The translations under genes and the position numbers were made by a program. A stretch of 59,120 nt of DNA from Niveispirillum sp. (lineage in GTDB: Bacteria; Pseudomonadota; Alphaproteobacteria; Azospirillales; Azospirillaceae), in contig NZ_JAGOGJ010000032.1 of the NCBI RefSeq assembly GCF_017996735.1, positions 1 through 59,120 on the forward strand, read 5' to 3'. Below are positions 41,718-49,019 of the stretch, piece by piece (position 1 is the stretch's first letter; every line of letters begins with the position of its first letter). The notes beneath the pieces are model-generated. The model searched no databases and was not told where the DNA came from. It saw only the letters and a program-made list of their open reading frames with translations.

Positions 41718-42632
41718 ATGACCCAGGTCATCGTCATCGGCAGCATCAATTACGACATCCTGTCCACCATGCAACGCGCGCCCAGGGCGGGCGAGACGGT
41801 GAACGGAGAGACGGTGCAACTGATGCCGGGGGGCAAGGGCCTTAACCAGGCCGTGGCTGCGGTACAGCAGGGTGTGCCGGTCCGGTTCGTGGGCAAGGTG
41901 GGGCGCGACATGTTCGGTGACCGTATCCTTGGGTTCTTTGCGGAAAAAGGCATCGAGGCCAGCCATGTCGGCCGGTCGGAGGATGAGGCAACGGGATCGG
42001 CCCTGATCCTGGTCGATGCCACGGCAGAGAACCGTATTGTCGTGATCCCCGCCGCCAACCGGCAGATCGCCCCCGCTGACGCCGAGGGACTGGCCCTGGC
42101 GCCGGGCGACCTTCTGGTCAGCCAGTTTGAGGTGCCACGCACCACCATTGCCGCCCTGTTCGCCAAAGGGCGTGCCGCCGGTGCGCGCACCCTGCTGAAC
42201 GCCGCGCCGGCGCTGGATGATGCGCCGGACAGCCTCTGGACCGATACGGACATTCTGGTCGTGAACGAGACGGAACTGGGCCATTTCGCGGGTGTGGAAC
42301 TGTCGGGCGATGCGCCGGTATCGGACATCGCGGCCGCCGCCCGGCGCCTGCTGCGCCGTCCGGACCAGACCGTGATCGCCACGCTGGGCGTGCGCGGTGC
42401 CCTGGCCGTGACGGCGGAGGCGGAGACGCTGGTGCCGGGGCGCAAGGTGGTGGCCGTCGACACCACGGGGGCGGGGGATTGTTTTGTGGGCAGCCTGTCT
42501 GCCCGGCTGGCGGCTGGCGACGATCTGGCCGCCGCCATGCGTTACGCCAATGTCGCAGCCTCCATCGCCTGTACCCGCATCGGCACGGGAACGGCGATGC
42601 CGTATGCGGAAGAGGTGCGGGCCGCCTTGTGA
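41718..42632 (+). CDS. rbsK: Ribokinase-like PfkB-family sugar kinase
   Basis: 304 residues. VIGSINYDILSTMQRAPRAGE (in pieces), the PGGKGLNQAVA motif, LLNAAPA, VVNETELG and the catalytic VDTTGAGDCFVGSL identify the ribokinase subgroup. It phosphorylates a free pentose, presumably ribose. It lies 69 bp after araD1 on the same strand, consistent with co-transcription and use of an imported sugar. Confidence 0.85.
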   Translation: MTQVIVIGSINYDILSTMQRAPRAGETVNGETVQLMPGGKGLNQAVAAVQQGVPVRFVGKVGRDMFGDRILGFFAEKGIEASHVGRSEDEATGSALILVDATAENRIVVIPAANRQIAPADAEGLALAPGDLLVSQFEVPRTTIAALFAKGRAAGARTLLNAAPALDDAPDSLWTDTDILVVNETELGHFAGVELSGDAPVSDIAAAARRLLRRPDQTVIATLGVRGALAVTAEAETLVPGRKVVAVDTTGAGDCFVGSLSARLAAGDDLAAAMRYANVAASIACTRIGTGTAMPYAEEVRAAL

Positions 42633-42698
42633 TTTTGCTTGGGGTGCGGGCAGGGGCTTCGCTACTCTGTCCATCTTGATCCATCGGAGGACCGGGCC

Positions 42699-43106
42699 AT
42701 GAGCGACACCTATGTCACGCTCAAGATCCGCGAGGCATTGAAGGCGGCGCAGGGCAGCCGCAGCCAGGCGCAGCGCGTGTTGATCGCCTGGGCGCTGGAC
42801 GACGAACAATTGCTGCGCGGTCTGTGCAAGCCGTTCCTGAAAGCCATTGCCGGCAGTGCGGTCGATCGTGTGGCGCGGGGCGGTTCCATCACGACCGCCA
42901 CGCCTGCACCTGGCCAGGGGGTGGCGCGGGCCGCCCGCCCCAATGCGGGGCCGAAGAAACTGTCACCGCAGATGCTGGACGCCATCATCTCCCGCATGGG
43001 AACCGGCGGCGGCGGCGCACCCGCCAGCCCCCGTGATGACGGGCAGGAACAGGCGGACAATCTGAAGGCCCTGGCCGCGGCCTTCACCCAGCGCAAGAAG
43101 CCATGA
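42699..43106 (+). CDS. Small cytoplasmic protein of unknown function
   Basis: 135 residues from the ATG at 42699 (CGGAGG 8 bases upstream). The N-terminal half is helical (LKIREALKAAQGSRSQAQRVLIAW, in pieces); the middle is Ala/Gly/Pro-rich and probably disordered; the end is basic (AAAFTQRKKP). No signal peptide or known domain. It overlaps the next gene by 4 bases (ATGA), so the two are translationally coupled. Confidence 0.72.
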   Translation: MSDTYVTLKIREALKAAQGSRSQAQRVLIAWALDDEQLLRGLCKPFLKAIAGSAVDRVARGGSITTATPAPGQGVARAARPNAGPKKLSPQMLDAIISRMGTGGGGAPASPRDDGQEQADNLKALAAAFTQRKKP

Positions 43107-43348
43107 AACGCCGGGCGGCGGCGCTCGCCCTGTGTCTGCCCCTGCTGGTCACCCCGCCCGCCGGGGCACAGCAGGCGGAAGCACGGGAGGCCGCGCAGTC
43201 CGCCAATTGTAAGGTGACCAAGCTGGAAGTCTTGAAGCAGGTTTCCGGCCGCATGGCAGAGACCATCTACAAGGTCAGCTGCGCGACCCCGAAGGATGCC
43301 TTCGTGCTGGTCCAGTGCCGCGACCGCACCTGTGCGGTCATGCGATAG
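43103..43348 (+). CDS. Small secreted cysteine-containing protein of unknown function
   Basis: 81 residues. A clear Sec signal peptide (MKRRAAALALCLPLLVTPPAGA) leaves a mature protein of about 59 residues with four cysteines (ANCKVT, KVSCAT, VQCRDRTC), which could form two disulfides in the periplasm. No family recognised. Overlaps the preceding gene by ATGA. Confidence 0.7.
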   Translation: MKRRAAALALCLPLLVTPPAGAQQAEAREAAQSANCKVTKLEVLKQVSGRMAETIYKVSCATPKDAFVLVQCRDRTCAVMR

Positions 43349-43358
43349 GCGGGGCTTA

Positions 43359-43389
43359 TACCATCGGTCAAAATTCTTGACCGATGGTA
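43359..43389. repeat. 31-bp perfect palindromic element TACCATCGGTCAA-N5-TTGACCGATGGTA, copy 1
   Basis: 13-bp perfect arms, loop AATTC. Followed at 43390-43410 by a CGGCGG/CCGCCG hairpin. An inverted copy with identical arms and the complementary loop GAATT is at 47410-47440, there preceded by the same kind of hairpin. Confidence 0.85.
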
Positions 43390-43455
43390 CGGCGGCATGG
43401 GCCACCGCCGCGCCTGTCGGCGCGGAGATCAGGGGTCAAAAGTTTTGCCCCCTGA
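43390..43455. repeat. Companion hairpins of the palindromic element
   Basis: CGGCGG (43390-43395) / CCGCCG (43405-43410), then an imperfect 28-bp palindrome ATCAGGGG-T-CAAAA/TTTTG-C-CCCCTGAT (43428-43455) ending just before the padR stop. Together with the 31-bp unit this forms a mosaic intergenic repeat between convergent genes. Confidence 0.65.
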
Positions 43456-43457
43456 TA

Positions 43458-44000
43458 TTACGCTACCTGGCTTTCCATCAGGGCGGCGGCGACCAGTTCA
43501 TGCCGATGCTCTTCCAGATAACCGACCACGGCGCGGTAGATGGCCAGACCCATGCCCTCGACGAATCGTTCGCCGGGAGTACGATGAGCCGTGCTGCCCT
43601 CAACCTCCAGCGTGGCGATCATGTGGCGGTAGTCGCTGATCCGGTCGCCGATGATCCGGTCCAGGTGGCGGGGCGGCAGAAGGTGCCCGAAGCTGAGGAT
43701 AAACATCAGGTCGGAGCGCAGCTTGTCCGCCGACGGTGTCTTGATCAGCGACTGGTACAGCGCGTGCCGGCCGGACGGGGTGATGCGGTACAGCTTCTTG
43801 TCCGGGCGGCCGTCACCATTATGCGGCAGCATGGTGATCTGCCCATCATCCAGCAGCCGCTTCAGCGCCGGATAGATGGAACCGAAACCGGCATCGCTGA
43901 AATGGCTGAGCGGGCCTTCTTCGAATTCCTTGCGGATTTCGTAACCAGAGGCGTCTCCCCGGCTCAACACACCCAGGCACAAAGTCTTTACGTCAATCAT
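43458..44000 (-). CDS. PadR-family transcriptional regulator
   Basis: 180 residues. PadR winged helix: MIDVKTLCLGVLSRGDASGYEIRKEFEE (in pieces), FGSIYPALKRLLDDGQIT, GRPDKKLYRITPSGRHAL; the helical C-terminal dimerisation domain follows. The GSIYPALxRL segment is diagnostic. ATG at 44000 is chosen over 43 bases upstream because AGGTG is 5 bases before it. PadR repressors usually control an adjacent gene; the nearest is the methyltransferase on the same strand, 88 bp upstream. Confidence 0.9.
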   Translation of the reverse strand: MIDVKTLCLGVLSRGDASGYEIRKEFEEGPLSHFSDAGFGSIYPALKRLLDDGQITMLPHNGDGRPDKKLYRITPSGRHALYQSLIKTPSADKLRSDLMFILSFGHLLPPRHLDRIIGDRISDYRHMIATLEVEGSTAHRTPGERFVEGMGLAIYRAVVGYLEEHRHELVAAALMESQVA

Positions 44001-44088
44001 CACACACCTGTCTGACAATTCCGGCACGATAGAGATTGCCACGACATAGTCAAGTGATGCATCTGTCCGATATATCTCGGCCCGTTAA

Positions 44089-44901
44089 TCATGTTCCAAG
44101 GCGCAGGAGATGGACGGACAGCGCCACAGGGACCCGTTCCGTATCGTCGGCATCCGCCGCGAAATCCCGCGCGATCCGGCCATGCAGTGCTGCTCGCGCA
44201 TCGGGCGTCAGATCGGACAGCAGCGGGCTGAACGCCATCTCCAGTGTTGGCAGCCAGAAGGGCAGGTCCGCCCGTGCCGGGGTAAGCAGGGACAGAGGTA
44301 CATGCCGGATACTGGTGAAGCCGGCCTGTCCGGCCGCTGCCAGCAGGGCCGCCGGATCGGCGAAGCGGAACAGGGGGGCCAGCAGCCTTACGGCCGTTGC
44401 GCCATAGTCGGCTTCCAGCCGCATGCCCAGCCGGTTGAACAGTGTATTATCCGCCCGCGGACCCCAGACGGCGATGGCCGCCGCCCCGCCGGGCCGCAGG
44501 ACCCGGCGCATTTCGGCCAGGGCGGCGATGATGTCGGGCACAAACATCAGTCCGAAACGGCAGAGGGCGCGGTCGAAAATGCCGTCGGCGAAGGGCAGGG
44601 CGCCCATGTCCGCCGCAACCGGCAGGGGCGGGTGCAGATGGGCCCGCGCCCGCCGACGCAGCGCCACCAGCATGGCGGGGACCAGATCGCTGGCCACCAC
44701 CGACCCGCCATCGCCCAGCATCTGACTGAGGGATAGCGACGGTTCACCCACGCCGGCTGCGACGTCCAATACATGCTGGCCGCTTTGCACCCCGGCAAGG
44801 TCAAGCAGGGGCCGGTTGATGCGGTCGGCCGGGCTGGCCATGCCGTCGGCCCAGTTTTCCCAAGCATTCACGCTGTCGGCCCAACGCTGCCCTTCAGCCA
44901 T
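44089..44901 (-). CDS. SAM-dependent methyltransferase, class I (UbiE/Methyltransf_11 type)
   Basis: 270 residues. The SAM-binding motif I is VLDVAAGVGEPSLSLSQ, motif II region GALPFADGIFDRALCRFGLMF, and motif III RRVLRPGGAAAIAVWG. The substrate cannot be predicted; proteins of this type methylate small molecules or quinone precursors. It lies upstream of padR in the same orientation and may be its target. Confidence 0.85.
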   Translation of the reverse strand: MAEGQRWADSVNAWENWADGMASPADRINRPLLDLAGVQSGQHVLDVAAGVGEPSLSLSQMLGDGGSVVASDLVPAMLVALRRRARAHLHPPLPVAADMGALPFADGIFDRALCRFGLMFVPDIIAALAEMRRVLRPGGAAAIAVWGPRADNTLFNRLGMRLEADYGATAVRLLAPLFRFADPAALLAAAGQAGFTSIRHVPLSLLTPARADLPFWLPTLEMAFSPLLSDLTPDARAALHGRIARDFAADADDTERVPVALSVHLLRLGT

Positions 44902-45202
44902 CTTCGCGATTCCGATCTCGTTCGTTTTAAGTAAAAGCAGGACATTTTCTGGTTAACGGTACATTTACTTTATCCCGGCGGTTACAGCCGATGTCGGATG
45001 GATGCAACCAGATATGAAATGTCCTGTATGGATCGACCCGTTAACGCTATATAAATATCAACAGATTTTAATGAGCACGAACTTAAAACCCATTCAGTTA
45101 TGCTTTAGGTGAGGCCTTCGGTGCTTGATTTTGCCATTGGGTTGGCGATAGCTGTGACAACACGGTTTTCCCCGAACCGTTCTGCCCTCTCTTGCTGAGC
45201 CG
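44902..45202. other. Gene-free promoter region upstream of the CheY-like regulator
   Basis: 301 bp, AT-richer than its neighbours. TTAACGCTATATAAA (45041-45055) resembles a CtrA site (TTAA-N7-TTAA) with one mismatch, but a single imperfect match is weak evidence. Confidence 0.4.
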
Positions 45203-45880
45203 ATGTCAAAGCCATCTTCGAGCGGAAAATTCTATCGCTTTGACGGGTTGTCCATCCTGGTGGCGGACGACAACCGTTTCGTGCGCTCCATCATGGTGAC
45301 CATCCTGAAGGCCCTGGGCATCGGCAAGGTGCTGCAGGCCGACAATGGTGAGGAGGCGATGGCCATCCTCGACGTATCGGCCCAGATGGACAGCGCCGCC
45401 GGCCGCGACGTGGATATCATCTTCGCCGACCATTTGATGGAACCGATGGACGGTATCGGGCTTCTGAAATGGGTCCGGGAGCATGAAAGCGACAAGATCC
45501 GTTTCCTGCCCGTGGTGATGATGAGTGGGGAGGCCGACGAGGCCGCCGTGCGCCTGGCCCGTGACAGCGGCGTGACGGAATATCTGGCCAAGCCCATGTC
45601 GGTGATCAATGTGGCTAGCCGCCTGCTGGCCATTATCGACAAGCCGCGTGCCTTCGTGCGGGCGCCCAGCTATTTCGGGCCGGACCGGCGCCGTCAGACA
45701 TTGTCGCATGATGGTCCCGATCGTCGCCTGATGAGCCCGGAGGATGTGCGTGTCGTCGATGAAGGCGCGCATATGGTTATCGACAGTCATGGTGTTTCGG
45801 GCGAGAATCCCGTCGAGAATGTTGACGGGAATGCCGATGTGTCGGAAGTTGCCGATGCGCGGCAGGCAGCGAGCGCATGA
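45203..45880 (+). CDS. CheY-like response regulator with extended C-terminus
   Basis: 225 residues. The receiver occupies residues ~15-145 with all key positions: VADDN acidic pair, phospho-acceptor Asp in IIFADHLMEPMDG, MMSGEA, and Lys in YLAKPMS. There is no output domain; instead an ~80-residue tail carries two GPDRR motifs (FGPDRRR and DGPDRRL, about 12 residues apart) and an acidic end. Such stand-alone receivers act by protein contact, often in motility or phosphorelays. It overlaps the next gene by 4 bases, so the two products probably work together. Confidence 0.85.
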   Translation: MSKPSSSGKFYRFDGLSILVADDNRFVRSIMVTILKALGIGKVLQADNGEEAMAILDVSAQMDSAAGRDVDIIFADHLMEPMDGIGLLKWVREHESDKIRFLPVVMMSGEADEAAVRLARDSGVTEYLAKPMSVINVASRLLAIIDKPRAFVRAPSYFGPDRRRQTLSHDGPDRRLMSPEDVRVVDEGAHMVIDSHGVSGENPVENVDGNADVSEVADARQAASA

Positions 45881-46407
45881 ACGACAACCTGAAGCCGGAG
45901 GCCCGTGTGCCGGGCGTGGAGATCATCAAGCGGCCCAACAAGCTGCGCGAGAAAGTCGGCGGTTCGGCTGACGGCAAGCCGGGAATGATCGATCCGGCGG
46001 CCCTGGCGCGTGCCAGCACCCATGTCGCGCGCATGTCCGACGCCCATCTGACACAGACCCGCGTCGACCTGACGGAACTGCAGGATTCCTATCGCCGTGC
46101 CATGACCGATGCGGAAAACCGGCCGGCCCACCTGAAACGGGTGATCAAGATCAGCGACGGGATCATGACGCTGGGCAAGACCTTCGGGTACGATCTGCTG
46201 TCTGATTTCGCAAATTCCCTGAACCATTTCCTGGTTCCGCTACCCAATCCCTCCGTGGCCCAGTTGCAGGTGGTCGGCCTGCATATCGATGCAATGCATG
46301 TGCTCGTGCGCGACGATATCAAGGGCGATGGCGGTCAGATCGGGCAGGCTCTTTCGGTTTCCTTGAATATGGCCCGCGCCAAGCTGGGGGCGCGACGGCC
46401 CGCCTGA
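45877..46407 (+). CDS. Helical protein of unknown function coupled to the CheY-like regulator
   Basis: 176 residues. About 60 N-terminal residues are polar and likely disordered; the rest (from ARASTHVARMSD) is all helical: TELQDSYRRAMTDA, RVIKISDGIMTLGKTFGYDLL, SLNHFLVPLP, LQVVGLHIDAMHVLVRDD. The last segment, with two histidines in an amphipathic helix, resembles a four-helix phosphotransfer (Hpt) bundle, which would fit the coupled receiver gene. The resemblance is structural guesswork, not a recognised domain. Confidence 0.7.
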   Translation: MNDNLKPEARVPGVEIIKRPNKLREKVGGSADGKPGMIDPAALARASTHVARMSDAHLTQTRVDLTELQDSYRRAMTDAENRPAHLKRVIKISDGIMTLGKTFGYDLLSDFANSLNHFLVPLPNPSVAQLQVVGLHIDAMHVLVRDDIKGDGGQIGQALSVSLNMARAKLGARRPA

Positions 46408-46505
46408 ACGTCATCCGCACCGTCTGCCGCAGGGTCGATTGTGTGGAAATTTTTGCTTTTACGGCCCTTCGATCCGAAGGGAGTATGGTTTTTGTCTAGT
46501 CACAG

Positions 46506-46527
46506 GGCCTTATCGTGATAAAAGGCC
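46506..46527. promoter_or_regulatory. 22-bp palindrome upstream of the MarR-type gene
   Basis: GGCCTTATC-GT-GATAAAAGGCC: nested perfect arms GGCCTT/AAGGCC and TTATC/GATAA, 46 bp before the start. Size and position suit an autoregulatory operator for the MarR dimer encoded next. Confidence 0.55.
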
Positions 46528-46572
46528 GTCATTACAGACGTTCTATTTCACGCGTTCGGCGCCCCGTGATGG

Positions 46573-47058
46573 ATGGAGATGGCCTTGCGTCAACCCTATT
46601 ATGACAGCATCCTGCTTATCGAGCGGTTGCATCGTCATTTCCTGGAAGTCCTGAAGATCGAACTGGACCGGTTGGGTATGCAGGACATCAACAATGTCCA
46701 GAGCCTGATCCTGTACAATATCGGCGATGACGAACTGACGGTCGGCGAATTGACGGCGCGCGGGTACTATCTGGGCTCCAACGTCTCGTACAATGTAAAG
46801 AAGATGCACGAGAACGGGTATCTGGCGCAGGAACGGTCCACCCATGACCGTCGGTCTGTGCGGGTACGTCTGTCGGAAAAGGGGCTGAAGCTGCGTGACC
46901 GCATCTCCGACCTGTTCTCACGGCAGGTGGAGTCGCTGGACAAGTCCGGCCTGTCGGCGGAGGAACTGAGCCGCGCCAATGATACGATGCGCACGCTTGA
47001 ACGGTTCTGGACGTCGTCGCTGTCCTACGGCGCCTATGTGCCGTCCGGACCCAACTGA
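46573..47058 (+). CDS. LdtR-like MarR-family winged-helix regulator
   Basis: 161 residues. YYDSILLIERLHRHFLEVLKIELDRLG, DINNVQSLILYNIGDDELTVGEL and GYYLGSNVSYNVKKMHENGYL (read in pieces), then the wing DRRSVRVRLSEKG. The RGYYLGSNVSYN recognition segment is characteristic of the alphaproteobacterial LdtR group, which in Liberibacter controls an L,D-transpeptidase and stress tolerance. Target genes here are unknown. An ATG two codons later (46579) is an alternative start. A matching palindrome lies upstream. Confidence 0.85.
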   Translation: MEMALRQPYYDSILLIERLHRHFLEVLKIELDRLGMQDINNVQSLILYNIGDDELTVGELTARGYYLGSNVSYNVKKMHENGYLAQERSTHDRRSVRVRLSEKGLKLRDRISDLFSRQVESLDKSGLSAEELSRANDTMRTLERFWTSSLSYGAYVPSGPN

Positions 47059-47072
47059 CCCTGGCGCGTGCC

Positions 47073-47270
47073 ATGGCGCGGCCGCCTCTCAGTGAACGGG
47101 ATGTGCTGATCGAGTTCCAGCCGGTCGGCAGCATCGTCCGTGTCAGTGCCATCGACCCCGTGACCAATACCGAGGTCATCATTCAAGGTCCCGCCAGCGC
47201 CGGCAAGACCGTGCTGGCTCGTAACGCCCTGGCCAAGCTGAATTACGTTTTACGCAAAGGGCAAGCCTAG
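47073..47270 (+). CDS. Small conserved alphaproteobacterial protein (DUF6898-like)
   Basis: 65 residues: VLIEFQPVGSIVRVSAIDPVTNTEV, then IIQGPASAGKTVLARNALAKLNYVLRKG (split). A compact beta-rich domain with the phrase VSAIDPVTxTEVxIxGPAS that I associate with the DUF6898 family of alphaproteobacteria. Function unknown. It follows the LdtR-like gene by 14 bp and is probably in the same transcript. Confidence 0.7.
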   Translation: MARPPLSERDVLIEFQPVGSIVRVSAIDPVTNTEVIIQGPASAGKTVLARNALAKLNYVLRKGQA

Positions 47271-47302
47271 TTTTTGACGGCCCCCGGCGCCTTATACTAG
47301 CG

Positions 47303-47337
47303 GCACGAAATCATGACCGATGGTCAAGCTTTCGTGC
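47303..47337. repeat. Nested palindrome GCACGAAA...TTTCGTGC with inner TGACC-GAT-GGTCA
   Basis: 8-bp outer arms (47303-47310, 47330-47337) enclose a 5-bp inner hairpin (47314-47326) whose sequence matches the TGACCGATGGT core of the palindromic element family. Confidence 0.55.
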
Positions 47338-47351
47338 GCCTCAATCGCCGA

Positions 47352-47374
47352 CGGGCGCATCCGCGCCCTTGGCT
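47352..47374. repeat. 23-bp intergenic repeat, copy 2
   Basis: Exact copy of 23333-23355, same orientation, here embedded between palindromic elements. Confidence 0.65.
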
Positions 47375-47390
47375 ACGCGGCAGGGGCCGC

Positions 47391-47440
47391 GCGGCGGCAG
47401 TCGCCGCCGTACCATCGGTCAAGAATTTTGACCGATGGTA
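47391..47440. repeat. 31-bp palindromic element, inverted copy 2, with GCGGCGG hairpin
   Basis: TACCATCGGTCAA (47410-47422), loop GAATT, TTGACCGATGGTA (47428-47440); preceded by CGGCGG...CCGCCG. It is the reverse-complement arrangement of the unit at 43359-43410, so the composite has moved or been copied in both orientations. Confidence 0.85.
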
Positions 47441-47516
47441 TGAGAACCTGAAGGACCGGCGCGTGTTTGCGGGCGCCTTGATCGTGACCATCGGCCACGA
47501 TCAAGGTGGATCAGGA

Positions 47517-47954
47517 TCAATCGTTGCGGGAGCCGGACCGCGTGTCCCCACGGCCCAGGCCGATCCGCTTGGCGAATTCGGAACGCTGCGCCGCATAGTT
47601 CGGGGCGACCATCGGATAGTCGGGCGGCAGGCCCCACTTTGTCCGGTATTCGTCGGGGGTCATGTCATAGGTGGAGCGCAGATGCCGCTTCAGCATCTTC
47701 AGCTTTTTCCCATCTTCCAGACAAATGATGTATTCAGGTGTCACCGACCGCTTGATCGGCACGGCGGGACGCGCAGGCTCCGCCTGCGTTTCAACCGGGG
47801 CACCCTGAAGTCCCGTCAGCGCATGAAAGACTGAATTGATCACTTCCGGCAATTGCTGCGCCTGCAGAGTGTTCTGCCCGACATAGGCGGAAACGATCGT
47901 TGCGGTCATGCGCAGCAGATCAGCTTCCGCAATTCCATTTTCATGATGTTCCAT
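47517..47954 (-). CDS. mucR: MucR/Ros-family zinc-finger-like transcriptional regulator
   Basis: 145 residues from the ATG at 47954. The conserved C-terminal domain reads VTPEYIICLEDGKKLKMLKRHLRSTYDMTPDEYR (read in pieces) and KWGLPPDYPMVAPNYAAQRS. MucR proteins are abundant H-NS-like silencers and regulators of exopolysaccharide, motility and symbiosis genes. In the zinc-finger segment the first Cys and first His are present (ICLEDG, LKRHL), but the second Cys is Asp and the position of the second His is Thr/Tyr (RSTYD), so classical zinc binding is doubtful, as in some known relatives. A T/A-rich region upstream suits autoregulation. Confidence 0.9.
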   Translation of the reverse strand: MEHHENGIAEADLLRMTATIVSAYVGQNTLQAQQLPEVINSVFHALTGLQGAPVETQAEPARPAVPIKRSVTPEYIICLEDGKKLKMLKRHLRSTYDMTPDEYRTKWGLPPDYPMVAPNYAAQRSEFAKRIGLGRGDTRSGSRND

Positions 47955-48496
47955 TGTCCCAGATGATCCCCAACAGTTTTCCAACTAAGGCCGGGTCATT
48001 GGCATGCGCTAACCATACTGTCAATATGTAATAAAAATCTGAAGCGATTTTTACTTTGGAAGAATTGTAAAATCAATCCCATAGCCTCAAGCTTCTGCGG
48101 CACCCTGATCTCACATCTTGGGTGATCCGGACGGCGAATAGGGGATAGTGAGCAGGCCAATTCATGTCTTGTATGGATTATCCGGTAAATTTCCAGCTCT
48201 TTCACCTCTTCTTTCCAAATGCCCCGGCGGCGTCGATGACCTCAGCGGAAGGTTGCTATTTCAATTGGCCGCAAACCCTTATTGGTTATTTTCATTGAAT
48301 GTCGACTGCCACTCACCGGCGGGATGCGTGGCAAGGCGCGCGTCGTCGGCAAGGCCGGGCTGCTTTCGTGCCGGGGGGCGGAACTGGTGCGGCGTCAACA
48401 CTTCTGCTAGGGTCTGCCGCGTCGGCGACCCCCTATCAATGGGATCGCTTCCGCATTCCAGGGTGCCGGGCCTTATGTCCGGATAAGGGTGGAAAC
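47955..48496. other. 542-bp intergenic region between mucR and rpiB
   Basis: AT-rich near mucR, with an inverted repeat AAAAATC-N6-GATTTTT (48033-48052) about 80 bp upstream of the mucR start that could be part of an autoregulatory site. The part toward rpiB is GC-rich and holds only unconvincing reading frames. Confidence 0.5.
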
Positions 48497-48931
48497 ATGG
48501 GCGTTCAGACCATCGCCATCGCTGGCGACCATGCCAGTCCGGAATTGAAGGCCGTGCTGGCGGACCAGCTTCGCGCCGCTGGCCATACGGTCCTGGATCT
48601 TGGGACGAACGGGCCGGAATCAGTTGATTATCCCAGCTTTGCCGATGCCGTCGCCGCCGCGCTGGCCGATGGGCGTGCCAGCTTCGGTGTGCTGATCTGC
48701 GGTACCGGCATCGGTATCTCGATCGCTGCCAACCGCCACCGCCATGTGCGTGCCGCCCTGTGCCACACGCCGACGGAAGCGCGGCTGACCCGCCTGCATA
48801 ATGACGCCAATGTGCTGTGCCTGGGCGCGCGCACCATCGGCGTTGAAGTGGCCAAGGATTGCGTTGCCACTTTCTTCTCCACGGAATTCGAAGGCGGCCG
48901 ACATGCCCGCCGTGTCGCAATGTTGGGCTGA
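48497..48931 (+). CDS. rpiB: Ribose-5-phosphate isomerase B
   Basis: 144 residues. [17 protein letters not shown] at the start, [13 protein letters not shown], and the active-site Cys in [17 protein letters not shown], followed by [14 protein letters not shown]. RpiB interconverts ribose-5-phosphate and ribulose-5-phosphate. It leads the rpiB-glyA-nrdR-ribD run typical of alphaproteobacteria. A long in-frame extension upstream has no coding features, so the ATG at 48497 is used. Confidence 0.95.
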   Translation: MGVQTIAIAGDHASPELKAVLADQLRAAGHTVLDLGTNGPESVDYPSFADAVAAALADGRASFGVLICGTGIGISIAANRHRHVRAALCHTPTEARLTRLHNDANVLCLGARTIGVEVAKDCVATFFSTEFEGGRHARRVAMLG

Positions 48932-49019
48932 ACGTGTGGTCGCCTTGAATGCTCGCATTCGGGGGGTGAACTGCACGATCAATGACAAGGCCCGACCGGT
49001 ACCAGAGGACCAGACGAAC

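Noticed and set aside
40545..42809. 754-codon minus-strand frame opposite araD1 and the ribokinase
   Set aside because: Both plus-strand genes have clear family motifs; the minus frame is His/Gln/Arg-rich as expected for an antisense shadow in high-GC DNA.
45041..45055. CtrA-like site TTAACGCTATATAAA
   Set aside because: Only one half-site is exact; a single imperfect match in an AT-rich spacer is expected by chance. Mentioned in the region entry but not called.
48148..48486. 112-codon plus-strand frame upstream of rpiB
   Set aside because: No ribosome binding site, unusual Cys/Arg/Ser composition and no conserved look; treated as non-coding.
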